A stretch of 64,000 nt of DNA, from assembly GCF_016107705.1 (NCBI RefSeq), contig NZ_JAEHGC010000001.1, forward strand, positions 940,201 through 1,004,200, given 5' to 3'. How positions within the stretch are numbered: position 1 is the stretch's first letter; each line of letters starts with the position of its first letter. Both the position numbers and the translations under genes were made by a program. Positions 46,868 through 58,373 of the stretch are shown here, piece after piece. Origin of the DNA: Neobacillus cucumis. GTDB lineage: Bacteria; Bacillota; Bacilli; Bacillales_B; DSM-18226. Below the pieces are notes generated by a model. The model did not search any database. It had not been told where the DNA came from and worked only from the letters and a program-made list of their open reading frames with translations.

Positions 46868-48346
46868 CTAATGTTCTCCTTTAAGCTTTCTTCTTAACAG
46901 CTTGTTGGAAGCATTTCTTGGGAGCTCTTCAACAAACTTAAAATCTTTTGGCACTTTGTATTTGGCTAAACGCTCCATACAAAATCGTTCAAGTTCATTT
47001 TCGGAAACAGCGATTCCCGCCTTTTTCACAATAAAAGCAATAGGCACCTGACCCCATCGTTCGTCCTCTTGTCCTGTTACCCCTGCATCCATAACAAATG
47101 GATGGGATAGAAGAACCGATTCAATTTCAGCTGGGTAAACATTTTCTCCCCCTGAGATAATCAAATCTGAACGGCGATCTAAAACATATAAAAAGCCTTC
47201 ATCATCTAAATATCCGATGTCCCCCGTCGAAAACCAGCCATCCTTCGTCCTGTCTAACATGGCTCCTGGGCGGTTTAAATAACCTGGAGTAACATTAGGG
47301 CCTTTAACGAAAATTTCTCCTGTTTCGCCTTCCTGAGCTCTTCGACCATCATCCAGCATAATCTGAACTTGTGAAGGAAAAAGCGGCTTTCCCGCAGAAC
47401 CTAATTTTGAAATACTATACTCCGGTGACAAGGTTACAATTTGCGAGGAGGTTTCTGTCATTCCATATGTCTGAAATACAGGGACATTTTTTGCCACACA
47501 GGCTTGAAGTAATGGCAATGGTGCGGGCCCTCCGCCAAGCAGCATACAGCGGAATGATTCCGGCAGCCGCCTATCTCCCAGAAAATCAACAATTCTTGTT
47601 AACATAGTTCCTACAATAGACATAATGGTAACCCGCTTACTATGAAAATCCTCCACTATTTTTTCAACATCAAAGCTCTCATGAAGAACGATTGGCATAC
47701 CATATATAACACTGCGCATGAGGATGGAATAACCACTGATATGAAAAAGAGGGACCGAACAAAGCCAGCAATCCGAATCGATAAATCCAAGATTAAGCGC
47801 GGACCCAACTGAGCTCCACCAGTGATTTCCATATGTCTGCATAACTCCTTTTGGTTTGCCTGTTGTCCCGGAGGTGTACATGATCGTACAAACATCTCCA
47901 AGATTAATTTCCTCTTGTATATCGGGAGTTTCCATTGGGAGGCTGTCCAATTGTTCTTTTATAAGGGTTGGAAGTGTTGGAAGTATATCTCTTATTTCAA
48001 GTTCTTTATCAGCAAAGTTTTTTTCCGTTATCAAAAAGGTCGCCTGGGAGTCTTTTAGCTGCCAAATGATTTCAGACGAGGTTAAACGGTTATTGAGAAT
48101 AACTGCCCTAACTCCGAGAAGTTGAAGTGCAAATAATACCACAATCGTATCTAGGTGGTTTTTTAATAAAACCCCCACATATTGCCCCCTTCCAACCCCT
48201 TGACTTTGAAGTTTGCCTGCGGTTTTAACTGTTTGTTCGTAAAGTTCATGAAAAGTTAATTGCCTGGTATTAAAATAAACCGCTACGCGGTCAGGTGTTA
48301 AATATGCTCTATTCTTTAAAAAATTAGGCATTATATCATTTTGCAT
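46868..48346 (-). CDS. menE: 2-succinylbenzoate--CoA ligase
   Basis: A 492-residue acyl-adenylate enzyme activating o-succinylbenzoate in menaquinone synthesis. The AMP-binding motif is TIMYTSGTTGKPKGVMQTYG, followed by QTYGMTETSSQIVTLS, GWFSTGDIGYLDDEGFLYVL and the hinge region DRRSDLIISGGENVYPAEIE. The C-terminal Lys is in NASNKLLRRKL. The ATG at 48346 (MQNDIMPNFL) after GGTGACTACG is preferred to the upstream TTG. It is the last gene of the men unit, separated from menB by a hairpin. Confidence 0.95.
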   Translation of the reverse strand: MQNDIMPNFLKNRAYLTPDRVAVYFNTRQLTFHELYEQTVKTAGKLQSQGVGRGQYVGVLLKNHLDTIVVLFALQLLGVRAVILNNRLTSSEIIWQLKDSQATFLITEKNFADKELEIRDILPTLPTLIKEQLDSLPMETPDIQEEINLGDVCTIMYTSGTTGKPKGVMQTYGNHWWSSVGSALNLGFIDSDCWLCSVPLFHISGYSILMRSVIYGMPIVLHESFDVEKIVEDFHSKRVTIMSIVGTMLTRIVDFLGDRRLPESFRCMLLGGGPAPLPLLQACVAKNVPVFQTYGMTETSSQIVTLSPEYSISKLGSAGKPLFPSQVQIMLDDGRRAQEGETGEIFVKGPNVTPGYLNRPGAMLDRTKDGWFSTGDIGYLDDEGFLYVLDRRSDLIISGGENVYPAEIESVLLSHPFVMDAGVTGQEDERWGQVPIAFIVKKAGIAVSENELERFCMERLAKYKVPKDFKFVEELPRNASNKLLRRKLKGEH

Positions 48347-48382
48347 CGTAGTCACCAACTTTTAAATTTCCGCTTTGTATTA

Positions 48383-48412
48383 AAACAGCTTGATGGAGGC
48401 CATCAAGCTGAA
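48383..48412 (-). terminator. Hairpin between menB and menE
   Basis: CAGCTTGATGG (48386-48396) pairs with CCATCAAGCTG (48400-48410); minus-strand tail TTTTAATAC. It may act as a partial terminator lowering menE expression. Confidence 0.65.
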
Positions 48413-48431
48413 TTGAAATTTGTTTTTGAAA

Positions 48432-49250
48432 TCAAGGGAAACGAGGGAATTGACCGAAGTCAGGCTTACGCTTTTCTTTAAATGAATCGCGGCCTTCTTT
48501 CGCTTCATCCGTTGTATAGTATAGTAAAGTGGCATCTCCGGCAAATTGCTGAAGTCCAGCTAATCCATCGGTATCCGCATTCATGGCAGCTTTTATGAAG
48601 CGAAGAGCTGTTGGGCTCTTTTCTAACATTTCTTCACACCATTTAATGGTTTCTTCTTCTACCTGCTCAAGTGGGACAACAGTATTAACAAGACCCATGT
48701 CAAGTGCTTCCTGCGCATTATATTGACGGCATAAATACCAAATTTCACGGGCTTTTTTATGTCCAATAATTCTAGCAAGATAGCCTGAGCCATATCCGGC
48801 ATCAAAGCTTCCTACTTTCGGTCCTGTTTGGCCGAAAACAGCATTGTCTGCTGCGATTGTTAAATCACAGACAACATGTAAGACATGTCCTCCGCCAATT
48901 GCATACCCTTTTACCATTGCGATAACTGGTTTCGGAATAACACGAATTAGACGTTGAAGATCAAGCACATTTAAACGAGGAATTTGGTCCTCTCCAACAT
49001 AGCCTCCATGTCCACGGACACTTTGGTCTCCCCCGGAACAAAACGCCTTATCACCTGCACCTGTTAAAACGATAACACCTACATTTGAGTCATCACGTGC
49101 ATAAGCAAAAGCATCAATTAATTCCATTACGGTCTTTGGTGTAAAAGCATTATGTACATGCGGGCGGTTAATGGTAATTTTCGCAATCCCATTATAGGTT
49201 TCATAAATAATTTCATCGTACTTGCGACCTGCAACCCATTCAACTGTCAT
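48432..49250 (-). CDS. menB: 1,4-dihydroxy-2-naphthoyl-CoA synthase
   Basis: A 272-residue crotonase-fold enzyme that closes the naphthoquinone ring. It shows [20 protein letters not shown] (oxyanion hole and mobile loop), [20 protein letters not shown] and [20 protein letters not shown]. Bacterial MenB of this type uses bicarbonate as a cofactor through a Gly in the QTGPKVG region, an interesting link to the bicarbonate uptake genes in this window. AAAGGAGGATCAACTT precedes the ATG. It lies 14 bp after menH. Confidence 0.97.
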   Translation of the reverse strand: MTVEWVAGRKYDEIIYETYNGIAKITINRPHVHNAFTPKTVMELIDAFAYARDDSNVGVIVLTGAGDKAFCSGGDQSVRGHGGYVGEDQIPRLNVLDLQRLIRVIPKPVIAMVKGYAIGGGHVLHVVCDLTIAADNAVFGQTGPKVGSFDAGYGSGYLARIIGHKKAREIWYLCRQYNAQEALDMGLVNTVVPLEQVEEETIKWCEEMLEKSPTALRFIKAAMNADTDGLAGLQQFAGDATLLYYTTDEAKEGRDSFKEKRKPDFGQFPRFP

Positions 49251-49264
49251 AAGTTGATCCTCCT

Positions 49265-50077
49265 TTAGTTTTTATTCGACAAATAGTCACTAACTATTGT
49301 ACCAAACTTTTCAGCATCTTCCACATGGATTGCATGTCCACTTTTTTGAACAGCAATCCATATACCATTTTCAAGCTTTTTCATCATTTTTTCTGCAATC
49401 CGACAAAACTTAGCATCTTTTTCACCAGTCAGCAGTAAAACCTCACAGGATAACTGACTTAAGTTCTCCCACCAAGAGGGCTGAGAACCTGTTCCCATTC
49501 CAATTAAACTGTTTGCAAGCCCAATCGGGGAGTTGTTTAAACGCTGTTTTCTAATTGACCTCTTCGTTTCAGCCGGAAGTTTTTCCATCGTTGCGAATAA
49601 TGGGATTGTCTCCCAATAATCAACAAATGATTGTATTCCTTCTTCTTTTATAAAACGAGCAAGTCGAAAATCATTCATAGAGCGATTTTTCCGTTCTTCT
49701 TCGGTTTCAAGACCAGGTGAAGCACTTTCCAAAATCAGCTTTCTTACCTTTTTAGGATAAAGAATGGCAAAGGTTAATGCAAGTCTCCCTCCCATTGAAT
49801 ATCCAAGAATATCAATCTGATTTATTCCTAGCTGTTCAAGTAAGAGATTCAAATCCCCCGCAGCTGACTCAATCTTATAGCGGTCTAATTCTTCGCTAAT
49901 TATGGTTTTGCCGTGGCCCACGATATCAGGAATGATTAATTTAGAATGTCCACCCCAAACAGAGCAAAACGGAGTCCAAGTGGAGGAATCCCCTGTAAAC
50001 CCATGAAGCAGAAGTAATGGAAAACCCGTTCCGCATATTTCGACATGAACCTGAAGTTTTTCAACCATTACGTCCAT
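49265..50077 (-). CDS. menH: SHCHC synthase-type alpha/beta hydrolase MenH
   Basis: A 270-residue alpha/beta hydrolase that eliminates pyruvate from SEPHCHC in menaquinone synthesis. It has [16 protein letters not shown], the nucleophile [16 protein letters not shown], and the His base in [17 protein letters not shown] with the Asp in [10 protein letters not shown]. Place and length match MenH (YtxM) of B. subtilis. The start is at 50077, or at 50068 where ATG overlaps the menD stop (TAATG); either way it is coupled to menD. Confidence 0.92.
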   Translation of the reverse strand: MDVMVEKLQVHVEICGTGFPLLLLHGFTGDSSTWTPFCSVWGGHSKLIIPDIVGHGKTIISEELDRYKIESAAGDLNLLLEQLGINQIDILGYSMGGRLALTFAILYPKKVRKLILESASPGLETEEERKNRSMNDFRLARFIKEEGIQSFVDYWETIPLFATMEKLPAETKRSIRKQRLNNSPIGLANSLIGMGTGSQPSWWENLSQLSCEVLLLTGEKDAKFCRIAEKMMKKLENGIWIAVQKSGHAIHVEDAEKFGTIVSDYLSNKN

Positions 50078-51822
50078 TCATGTTCACCATTGACAAAATT
50101 TGATATTTCCCGGGAAACTGAACGCCAAAATTCGCGGTGTTCCTCCGTATTTTTCTCTCTATTTGTCACGAGTTCAAATACATTTAAACCAGTTGTTTTG
50201 GCATTATTCATAAGCGAATGGAAATGGTCCCAATCCTTAATTCTAGTAAAATTCCCTTTATACATTTTAACTGCATATTCAAAATCAAGATCTATTGGTG
50301 TTCCAAATAACAGCTCAAAATGAGTCGGATGTTCTGATTGTGGAAGAAAGGAGAAAATTCCTCCGCCATTATTATTTATAACAAGAATTTGAATGTCGAT
50401 TTCATGTAACTTTGCCGCTAATAATCCATTTAAATCATGGAAAAACGTTAAATCTCCTAATACCAGATAGAGCGGTTTTGAATATAAAGCTGCGCCTAAA
50501 GCAGTCGAAACAGTACCATCAATTCCATTCGCACCTCTATTGGCCATTACAGTAATCGATTTATCATTATTAAGGAAAAAGCTATCCAAGTCCCGTATAG
50601 GCATACTATTTCCGACAAATAAAGTGGCACCCTCTGGAAGCATGTCCGCCAACTGGGAGAATAATTTCGCTTCACTTAACTCGGTCGCATCACTTATCAT
50701 CCCCATATGGTCCTTCGTCAGTTGATTAACCCTTTTCCATCTATCTAAAAATGAGGCTGTCGATTTTCTCGTAACACTTGATTCTAACTTTTTACAAAAA
50801 GTTGATTCATTACAATAAATCATATTGGATGTTAATGCTGCAGGGTCACGCCAGCCTCCACCACTATCAATTACAAATTGGACTGCATTGTGATTTTCTT
50901 TTAAGAAGATTGTTAACGCTTTGGAAACGGGCATGGCTCCAAAACGAATCACTACATCAGGTTTTAGATTATTTTTCGCATCTTCATTCCGTAAAAATGT
51001 ATCATAAGCGTCGATGATATGCTCCTGATTATGCTTACCACTTCTTAGCTGTGATAACGGGTCAACCAGAATTGGGTAGTTTAAGGTTTCCGCCAGCTTT
51101 GTAACATTTTTTGTAAAATCCTTGTCCCCTATATTTCCGCATACAATAATTCCCTTTTCCTTATCCTCAAGAAACGCGGCGATCGCCTTAAATTGTTCAT
51201 CGTCTATCGTAACATCTCCGTTAATGACGTTTACATAGCCATTCGGGCGTTCTGTCACATGAAACAGCTCATCATTTAACTTTGGTATTAACGGCTCCCT
51301 AAAAGGAAAATTCAAATGGACAGGGCCAGCTGGGGCTTGTCTCGCAATAGCTGCTGCACGGGCGCAAACGGTCCTTGCATAGCGGATAATTTCATCACTT
51401 TTTTCAGGTAAAGCCATCTCTGAAAACCACTTAACATGATGACCATATAAATGAATTTGATCAATGGCCTGCGGTGCACCGACATTTCGAAGTTCATGCG
51501 GCCGGTCAGCCGTTAGTACGAGTAACGGTACCCTTGCGTATCGTGCCTCGACAATTGCAGGAAAATAATTGGCAGCGGCTGTTCCTGATGTGCACAGGAT
51601 CGCTACTGGGCGATTGGAAGCCTTTGCAATCCCTAATGCAAAGAACGCTGCTGAGCGTTCATCTACATGGATATGAAGTTTTAATTCCGGGTGTTCCGCA
51701 ATGATCATAGCCATTGGTGTAGAACGGGAGCCTGGGCTAACTACGACATCTGTTATGCCGGAGAGAACAAGCTCTGAAACAAATGCTGCAATATAGGCAG
51801 TTAGTGATTCTTGATGACTCAT
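50068..51822 (-). CDS. menD: SEPHCHC synthase MenD
   Basis: A 584-residue thiamine-diphosphate enzyme adding the succinyl semialdehyde of 2-oxoglutarate to isochorismate. The TPP glutamate is in HIHVDERSAAFFALGIAKAS, with VVSPGSRSTPMAMIIA before it and CTSGTAAANYFPAIVEA after. The Mg/diphosphate motif is LVLGDLTFFHDLNGL ... INNNGGGIFSFLPQ. The start at 51822 (MSHQESLTAY) follows TTGGAGGAAATTAAT. It begins two bases beyond the menF stop and ends inside the menH start. Confidence 0.97.
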   Translation of the reverse strand: MSHQESLTAYIAAFVSELVLSGITDVVVSPGSRSTPMAMIIAEHPELKLHIHVDERSAAFFALGIAKASNRPVAILCTSGTAAANYFPAIVEARYARVPLLVLTADRPHELRNVGAPQAIDQIHLYGHHVKWFSEMALPEKSDEIIRYARTVCARAAAIARQAPAGPVHLNFPFREPLIPKLNDELFHVTERPNGYVNVINGDVTIDDEQFKAIAAFLEDKEKGIIVCGNIGDKDFTKNVTKLAETLNYPILVDPLSQLRSGKHNQEHIIDAYDTFLRNEDAKNNLKPDVVIRFGAMPVSKALTIFLKENHNAVQFVIDSGGGWRDPAALTSNMIYCNESTFCKKLESSVTRKSTASFLDRWKRVNQLTKDHMGMISDATELSEAKLFSQLADMLPEGATLFVGNSMPIRDLDSFFLNNDKSITVMANRGANGIDGTVSTALGAALYSKPLYLVLGDLTFFHDLNGLLAAKLHEIDIQILVINNNGGGIFSFLPQSEHPTHFELLFGTPIDLDFEYAVKMYKGNFTRIKDWDHFHSLMNNAKTTGLNVFELVTNREKNTEEHREFWRSVSREISNFVNGEHEWT

Positions 51823-51823
51823 A

Positions 51824-53224
51824 TTAATTTCCTCCAAGAGCACGAAGCATCGGTCTAAATTTTAAATCCGTCTCTAAATATTCACTTTCTGATTCAGAAT
51901 CAGCAACAACACCGCACCCAGCAAATAAGGAAACTTCCTTTCCCTGAATAAGGCCAGACCTAATCGCAACAGCAAATTCTCCATTTTCGCGATAATCCAC
52001 CCAGCCAAGTGGTGCTGCATAAAAGCCCCGGTCAAGTTTTTCTACTTCCCTGATTTTTTCAACCGCTTCTTTTTTGGGAAGTCCTCCAAGCGCTGGTGTT
52101 GGATGAAGCCTCTCAACTATATGAAGTAAAGCAGCATTGCTCTTAGCTCTTCCAACAACTGGTGTATATAGATGCTGAATATCTCTAATTTTCATTAATT
52201 GGGGCTTATCAGGAAGGATAATTTCTTCACACGACTCCTCTAAAGCTTCCTTAATCATTTCCACAACATACTCATGCTCAATTAGATTTTTCTTATCGTT
52301 TAATAAGGTTTCACCTAAGTATTCATCCTCTTCCTCTGTCTGGCCTCTCGAAATCGATCCGGCAAGACAAGTAGAAAAAATGTGAGTATCCTGCTTTTTT
52401 ATCAGCCGTTCAGGAGTAGCCCCGATAAAGCAATCTCCATTGGATTCAAACACAAAGAGATAACTATCCTGTTGCTGCTCAGATAACCGGTTTAATACGG
52501 ATTCCGGTTCAACCATAGCATTAAATAACAGACGGAGTTCACGGGCAAGAACTACCTTTTTTAACGGGCCAGTCTTTAAATCCTTCACAACTTCATCAAC
52601 GGACTCTTTCCACGATTCAGGAAAAATTTCTTTCGTCTTAAGGAGGTCTGCTGACTTTGTTTCGATCTTCTGATTGCTGGAACGTAAAAGCTGATTTCTC
52701 TCGTCCAGAATCTTTGTAAATAATGATTCATCATCATTTGGGGTACAAACAATGTTGGTTGTTAGAAAGGTTTGACCCTTTATAATACTTAACATGTATT
52801 TTGGGATATGAAACAGTGAATCAGGGTATTTTGACCAAAGATTTGTTTTTGGTTTATGAGGGTCAAAAGAAAATCCGCCAAACATGACAGGACCAATCCC
52901 CAATTGTGAATATGGATTAAAAATAAGGCTATCCTTTAAAAAAGTCTGCCATTCTTTATCAACATGAAAAAAGCGGTCAGTAGCCTGATCCGACTGAATT
53001 TGTTTTGATATTCCAATACCTGCTATCACCATTTCATCCGTCGGGTCCTTCCAGAAAAACCGTTCACCCAGATAGCGGTCCTTCCCAAGCATAAAAAATG
53101 TAAAAGGGTTCATCCAATCCATTTGATGAACTTCACTTACTAAAATGGATCGGCCAAGTTTTTTTGCTCTTGTAAGAGCCAAAAGGCCTCTTTCCTTTAA
53201 TTCTAATTCGTGAATGGTAACCAA
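51824..53224 (-). CDS. menF: Isochorismate synthase, menaquinone-specific
   Basis: A 466-residue chorismate-utilising enzyme. The catalytic domain shows VVLARELRLLFNAMVEPESV, FIGATPERLIKKQDTHIFST, the Mg site HEYVVEMIKEALEESCEEI and LHPTPALGGLPKKEAVEKIR, and ends GCGVVADSESESEYLETDLK. The start is TTG at 53224 (MVTIHELELKERG), six bases after GGAGGG; the upstream frame to 53263 lies over a hairpin and is rejected. It is first in menF-D-H-B-E and divergent from menA. Confidence 0.95.
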   Translation of the reverse strand: MVTIHELELKERGLLALTRAKKLGRSILVSEVHQMDWMNPFTFFMLGKDRYLGERFFWKDPTDEMVIAGIGISKQIQSDQATDRFFHVDKEWQTFLKDSLIFNPYSQLGIGPVMFGGFSFDPHKPKTNLWSKYPDSLFHIPKYMLSIIKGQTFLTTNIVCTPNDDESLFTKILDERNQLLRSSNQKIETKSADLLKTKEIFPESWKESVDEVVKDLKTGPLKKVVLARELRLLFNAMVEPESVLNRLSEQQQDSYLFVFESNGDCFIGATPERLIKKQDTHIFSTCLAGSISRGQTEEEDEYLGETLLNDKKNLIEHEYVVEMIKEALEESCEEIILPDKPQLMKIRDIQHLYTPVVGRAKSNAALLHIVERLHPTPALGGLPKKEAVEKIREVEKLDRGFYAAPLGWVDYRENGEFAVAIRSGLIQGKEVSLFAGCGVVADSESESEYLETDLKFRPMLRALGGN

Positions 53225-53575
53225 AAAAATCCCTCCAAAACAGCTGAAAAAGCTGTTATCCATTCATTTTCAAGCCTATTTAAACATACTACTCCCATTG
53301 TAAAAAAGTCAATAAATCCATGTCTTTTCCTTCTTTTTCATTCCTTATTATATAGTAAATATCTCTTTTTCGTATAAAAACAGTAAAATCAGGGATTTCC
53401 TGATGTTATCTAACCTATCTTTTCAATCAAACAGGTATTATCTGCTAGGCTAACTAATAAAATTCCATTGACACTGACTCTTTGTTTTCTTACACTTAGT
53501 ATTTGGAAAGATTGTTGGTCCTATTAGAAATTAAGCTTGGAATATAGATAAAATTTTAAAAGGGAGAGATTAAAT
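53225..53575. promoter_or_regulatory. Divergent menF/menA promoter region
   Basis: For menA, TTGACA (53470-53475) and TACACT (53493-53498) are 17 bp apart on the plus strand. For menF, minus-strand TTGACT (53307-53312) and TATGTT (53283-53288) are 18 bp apart, a weaker pair. A small hairpin, AACAGCT/AGCTGTT near 53242-53259, lies in the menF leader. No known riboswitch is seen. Confidence 0.55.
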
Positions 53576-54505
53576 ATGCAGCCAAATTTACAGCGTTCAG
53601 CTGTGGAATCAAATCGTGGTTTTCAGGTTTGGTGGCAAATGACCCGCCCCCATACGCTAACGGCATCTTTTGTACCGGTCCTGCTTGGGACAGCACTAGC
53701 ACTTAAATATCAAAAAATTCACGTGGGACTTTTTATTGCTATGCTGATTGCCAGCTTGTTAATACAGGCAGCAACCAATATGTTTAATGAGTATTTTGAT
53801 TTCAAACGTGGCCTAGATAATGAGGAATCGGTTGGAATTGGCGGTACAATCGTCCGTGATGGAATTAAACCAAAAACCGTTTTAAATCTTGCCTTTGGTT
53901 TTTATGGGATTGCTTTATTATTAGGAGTATATATTTGTGCAAACAGCAGCTGGTGGCTTGCTTTAGTTGGATTGATTTGTATGGCAATCGGATATTTTTA
54001 TACTGGAGGGCCTTTCCCAATTGCTTATACTCCATTTGGAGAGATTTTTTCTGGTTTCTTTATGGGAATGTTAATTATTTTAATATCCTTCTTTATTCAA
54101 ACCGGTACAGTTAATAGTACCAGTATTCTTGTTTCTGTTCCTAGTATGGTTCTTGTTGGTGAAATCATGCTATCCAATAACATTCGTGACCTTGATGGAG
54201 ATAAGAAAAACGGCCGAAAAACGGTTGCCATTCTTTTAGGAAAGAAAAGAGCCATTTATTTACTTGCCGGGATGTTTACATTCTCTTACCTTTGGGTGAT
54301 TGCTCTGATTGTTGCCGGAGTCACTCCTGCCTGGGTGGCAATTGTTATAATAAGTGCACCAAAAGCAATCAAAGCAACAAAGGGATTTATCGAAAACACC
54401 CTGCCTATTCAAATGGCACCGGCCATGAAAGCTACAGCTCAAACGAATACAATCTTTGGATTTTTATTAGCAGTCGGAATCTTTATTGGACACTTTTTTT
54501 CATAA
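53576..54505 (+). CDS. menA: 1,4-dihydroxy-2-naphthoate polyprenyltransferase
   Basis: A 309-residue UbiA-family membrane enzyme that attaches the prenyl tail to DHNA. About eight to nine hydrophobic segments are visible. The two Asp-rich diphosphate/Mg motifs are NMFNEYFDFKRGLDNEES (near residues 63-80) and NNIRDLDGDKKNGRKTVA (near 201-218). RPHTLTASFVPVLLGTALAL is the usual first block. AAAAGGGAGAGATTAAAT precedes the ATG. It is divergent from menF, completing the late menaquinone route in this window except menC and the methyltransferase. Confidence 0.96.
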   Translation: MQPNLQRSAVESNRGFQVWWQMTRPHTLTASFVPVLLGTALALKYQKIHVGLFIAMLIASLLIQAATNMFNEYFDFKRGLDNEESVGIGGTIVRDGIKPKTVLNLAFGFYGIALLLGVYICANSSWWLALVGLICMAIGYFYTGGPFPIAYTPFGEIFSGFFMGMLIILISFFIQTGTVNSTSILVSVPSMVLVGEIMLSNNIRDLDGDKKNGRKTVAILLGKKRAIYLLAGMFTFSYLWVIALIVAGVTPAWVAIVIISAPKAIKATKGFIENTLPIQMAPAMKATAQTNTIFGFLLAVGIFIGHFFS

Positions 54506-54506
54506 A

Positions 54507-54545
54507 TAAAAGGGAGGCCGTATCTTATCGGTCTCCCTTTTTTAC
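54507..54545. terminator. Bidirectional terminator between menA and glgP
   Basis: AAAAGGGAGGCCG pairs with CGGTCTCCCTTTT, followed by TTTAC, between convergent genes. Confidence 0.88.
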
Positions 54546-56932
54546 TACTTAATGCCCCAAATATCATCTGCATACTCTCGAATCGTTCGGTCGCTAGAAA
54601 AATAGCCGGCATTTGCAATATTTGCTAAGCTCATTTTTTGCCACTTAAGTGGATCCATAAAGGTATTGCCAATTACTTTCTGGATATCCACATAGGAGGC
54701 AAAGTCCTTTAAAACAAAATATTGATCATTCTCCTCTAGTAAAGAATCGAATATCGGTTCGAATTCATTATATACTCCCGGAAAGAATCCATTGACCAGC
54801 TGATCAACGGCCTGCTGAATCCGCCAATCATGATGATAATATTCAAGGGACTGGTAGCCGCCATGTTGGTAATGATGCAGTACTTCATCCGCAGCAAGTC
54901 CAAAAGTAAAGATATTGGAATCCCCTACTAATTCACGGATTTCAATATTAGCACCGTCCAGTGTCCCTACTGTAAGGGCCCCATTAATCATAAATTTCAT
55001 ATTTCCTGTTCCCGAAGCTTCTTTACTCGCTGTAGAAATTTGTTCACTCACATCTGCAGCCGGAAAAATTTTCTCCGCTAATGAAACGCGGTAGTTTTCC
55101 ATAAAAATGACCTTCATACGATCACCGATTTTTGGATCATGATTGACCTTTTCAGCAACCGTATTAATTAGTTTAATGATTTTCTTTGCATAATAATAAC
55201 CCGGTGAAGCTTTTGCACCAAATATAAACACCCTTGGAACCATCGAAAAACTTGAATCCTCTTTAATTTGGTTATAAAGATACATGATATGTAAAACATT
55301 GAGGAGCTGCCGCTTATACGCATGAAGTCTTTTTACCTGCACATCAAAAATAGAATTCGTATCAACTGCCACTCCTGTTTTATCATGGATGATTTCTGCA
55401 AGTCTTTCTTTATTATCCTTTTTAATCCTCGCTAACTGTTCAAGGAAAGATGTATTATTCTCATATTCGCTTAGCCGAACTAATTCATTCGGTGCTTGTG
55501 TCCAATTAGTACCAATCGTTTCGGTAATCAAACTCGATAATTTGGGGTTTGCCTTTAATAACCAGCGCCGGTGGGCAATTCCATTCGTTTTATTGTTGAA
55601 TTTCTCCGGAAACAATTGATAAAACTGACTCATTTCCCGATTTTTTAGAATTTCTGTGTGGAGCTTAGCAACACCATTCACACTGAAGCTTCCGACAATG
55701 GCTAAATGAGCCATTTTCACCTGATCATCAGCGATAATCGCAAGCTTCCCAATGCGATTCCAATCGCCCGGATACCGTTCCCAAAGTTCTTTGCAAAAAC
55801 GTTCATTGATTTCTTCTACAATCATATAAATCCGTGGAAGCAGTGGGCGAAAAATCCTGAGTGGCCATTTCTCTAAGGCCTCCGTCAAGGTGGTATGATT
55901 GGTATAGGAAATCGTATTTCTGGTTATATACCAAGCCTCGTCCCAGTCAAATGACTCCTCATCAATTAATATTCGCATCAATTCAGGAATAGCGAGAACA
56001 GGATGCGTATCATTGATATGGATACAAACATGCTCATGAAGTTGGGTTAAATTGCTATGCTGCTGGCGGTAGGACTTAATAATGGATTGAAGGCTCGCAG
56101 AAACTAAAAAATACTGCTGCTTTAGTCGTAAAATTTTTCCTTCATCATGTGTGTCATCAGGATATAAAAATTCCGAAACAGACTCTGTTTCTCTTTTGTA
56201 CCTTAAAATATCATGGTTGATTGGAAATTGTGAAGGCTCGGCGTTCCATAGCCTTAATGTATTGACGGTGTCAGTGTTATAGCCGACTACCGGCATATCA
56301 TGGGGCACGGCAGTAATGGTTTCAGCATTCAAATGCTGAAACAGAAGCCTGCCATTTTCAGTTTTGGATTCTACCTTCCCCCAAAAAGGAATTTTAACTG
56401 CTAAATCTGCCTTTCGAATTTCCCAAACGTTACCGCTCCGAAGCCACTGTTCCGGAAGTTCAACCTGGTATCCGTCGACAATCTTTTGTTCAAACAACCC
56501 GTGTTTATAACGGATTCCATATCCATGTCCAGGGAGATTAAGCGAGGCGAGGGAATCTAAAAAACAGGCGGCTAACCTTCCTAAGCCACCATTTCCCAAG
56601 CCTGCATCCGCTTCAAACTCTTCTAACTCGCTTAAATCAATCCCAAGTTCCTGCAGCCCATCCTGGACCACATTTTCGATACCAAGATTGATTAAATTTT
56701 GTCGTAAAAGTTTTCCAAGAAGATACTCGATGGAGAGATAGTAAACCTGCTTTCCCTTCGTTTCCCGGTATCGTTCATTTGTTTTAATCCAATCATTGCT
56801 TACATATTCACGAATCATATTTCCAAGGGTTTGAAAATGATCCTGCTCCGTACTCTCAGCAAAACTAGTCCCGCACACCATCTCAACTCTTTTTAAAAAC
56901 GTTCTTTTAAACTCGGTTTTATTAGAAAACAT
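54545..56932 (-). CDS. glgP: Glycogen phosphorylase
   Basis: A 795-residue PLP enzyme releasing glucose-1-phosphate from glycogen. The PLP lysine is in [20 protein letters not shown], with [20 protein letters not shown] near the N-terminus and [17 protein letters not shown] in the C-terminal half. The start at 56932 ([10 protein letters not shown]) follows CAAGGAGTGAAACTC inside glgA, an 11-base overlap; the ten upstream residues are rejected. It is last in glgB-C-D-A-P. Confidence 0.97.
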   Translation of the reverse strand: MFSNKTEFKRTFLKRVEMVCGTSFAESTEQDHFQTLGNMIREYVSNDWIKTNERYRETKGKQVYYLSIEYLLGKLLRQNLINLGIENVVQDGLQELGIDLSELEEFEADAGLGNGGLGRLAACFLDSLASLNLPGHGYGIRYKHGLFEQKIVDGYQVELPEQWLRSGNVWEIRKADLAVKIPFWGKVESKTENGRLLFQHLNAETITAVPHDMPVVGYNTDTVNTLRLWNAEPSQFPINHDILRYKRETESVSEFLYPDDTHDEGKILRLKQQYFLVSASLQSIIKSYRQQHSNLTQLHEHVCIHINDTHPVLAIPELMRILIDEESFDWDEAWYITRNTISYTNHTTLTEALEKWPLRIFRPLLPRIYMIVEEINERFCKELWERYPGDWNRIGKLAIIADDQVKMAHLAIVGSFSVNGVAKLHTEILKNREMSQFYQLFPEKFNNKTNGIAHRRWLLKANPKLSSLITETIGTNWTQAPNELVRLSEYENNTSFLEQLARIKKDNKERLAEIIHDKTGVAVDTNSIFDVQVKRLHAYKRQLLNVLHIMYLYNQIKEDSSFSMVPRVFIFGAKASPGYYYAKKIIKLINTVAEKVNHDPKIGDRMKVIFMENYRVSLAEKIFPAADVSEQISTASKEASGTGNMKFMINGALTVGTLDGANIEIRELVGDSNIFTFGLAADEVLHHYQHGGYQSLEYYHHDWRIQQAVDQLVNGFFPGVYNEFEPIFDSLLEENDQYFVLKDFASYVDIQKVIGNTFMDPLKWQKMSLANIANAGYFSSDRTIREYADDIWGIK

Positions 56933-58373
56933 GAGTTTCACTCCTTGAGATGAGCTCTGCATAGAGTTGATTATATCTGAATGCTGACTGTGCCCAGCTA
57001 TTATCCATCTCCATTGCCCGCTTTACAAGCTTTGGCCAAACAGCCTCATCACGGTAAAAATGAAGGGCTCTCTGAATGGTATAGAGCATGTCATGTGCAT
57101 TAAAATGGCTGAATGAGAAGCCGTTTCCTTCACCTGTTGTTTCATTCCAGGCTTGAACTGTATCATTCAATCCGCCAGTTTCTCTGACAATCGGGATGGC
57201 TCCATATTTCATGGCAATAAGCTGCCCCAGCCCGCACGGTTCAAAAAGGGATGGCATTAAAAATAGGTCCGCCGCAGCGTATAACTTATGGGCAAGCTCT
57301 TCACTAAATCCTGTATGAACCTTTAGCTTTTCAGGATAAACCCTTGCGGCCTGTCTGAAATACTCCTCAAACTCATAATCACCTGTTCCAAGAATAATGA
57401 CCTGTATATCCTCTTGCAGGATTTCTCGAAGAACGCATTTAACAAGGTCAAGCCCTTTTTGTTTTGTCAGCCTTGAAATCATCACCATTAAAGGGGTTCC
57501 TGAAGACTGGGGAAGCCCAAATAGCTTTTGAATCTCCCGTTTATTGACTGCCTTTTTCTCATGATTTTTAGCCGTATAGGTTTGATATAAAAATGGATCT
57601 TTTTCCGGATTATAAAAATCTTCGTCAATTCCGTTCAGGATCCCCAAAATGTCTTCTTCTCTTGTTTTAAGTAAACCGTCCAACTTTTCCCCATATGTTG
57701 GTGTTTGTATTTCCTTCTTGTACGTAGGGCTAACAGTTGTAATTTTATCGGCAGCAACAAGACCAGCTTTCATAAAATTAACATTTCCAAAAAACTCTAA
57801 TTGTCCTAAATCGATAGATTCTCGATCCATTCCGAATAGATCCTCTAGAACTTCATTTGCGTATATTCCCTGAAATTGAAGATTATGAATCGTAAAGACA
57901 GTGCGGATTTTACCGTACCCTTTTCGTTGATAATATTCCTTTCTAAGAAGGAAAGGAATCATCGCTGTATGCCAGTCATGGCAATGGAGGACATCTGGAA
58001 AGAAATCAAGGTGTGATAGGGTTTCTAACACAGCCCGATTAAAGAAAGCAAATCTTTCTCCATCATCAAAGAAGCCATAAAGGCTTTCTCGTTTGAAATA
58101 ATATTCATTATCCACAAAATAAAAGGTCAGTCCTTGAAATACAAGCTCCTCAATCCCACAATATTGATTTCTCCAGCCTACCGGAACAGTAAATTCTTTT
58201 ATTTTTTTCATTTCCTTCTTAAAATCATCAGAGATTGTACCATATTTAGGAAGAATCACTCTAACATCTGTACCAAGACTCTTTAATTCTTTTGGAAGAG
58301 AGCCTGCAACATCGGCAAGCCCTCCGGATTTTACAAATGGACCACACTCAGAAACTGCGAATAAAACTTTCAC
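56922..58373 (-). CDS. glgA: Glycogen synthase (ADP-glucose)
   Basis: A 483-residue GT5 glycosyltransferase that extends alpha-1,4-glucan from ADP-glucose. The K-x-G-G motif is in [20 protein letters not shown] (residues 12-31), [18 protein letters not shown] follows, and the C-terminal E-x7-E region is [20 protein letters not shown]. Length is standard. It overlaps the glgD stop by four bases. Together with GlgC and GlgD it forms the synthetic half of the operon. Confidence 0.97.
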   Translation of the reverse strand: MKVLFAVSECGPFVKSGGLADVAGSLPKELKSLGTDVRVILPKYGTISDDFKKEMKKIKEFTVPVGWRNQYCGIEELVFQGLTFYFVDNEYYFKRESLYGFFDDGERFAFFNRAVLETLSHLDFFPDVLHCHDWHTAMIPFLLRKEYYQRKGYGKIRTVFTIHNLQFQGIYANEVLEDLFGMDRESIDLGQLEFFGNVNFMKAGLVAADKITTVSPTYKKEIQTPTYGEKLDGLLKTREEDILGILNGIDEDFYNPEKDPFLYQTYTAKNHEKKAVNKREIQKLFGLPQSSGTPLMVMISRLTKQKGLDLVKCVLREILQEDIQVIILGTGDYEFEEYFRQAARVYPEKLKVHTGFSEELAHKLYAAADLFLMPSLFEPCGLGQLIAMKYGAIPIVRETGGLNDTVQAWNETTGEGNGFSFSHFNAHDMLYTIQRALHFYRDEAVWPKLVKRAMEMDNSWAQSAFRYNQLYAELISRSETHVF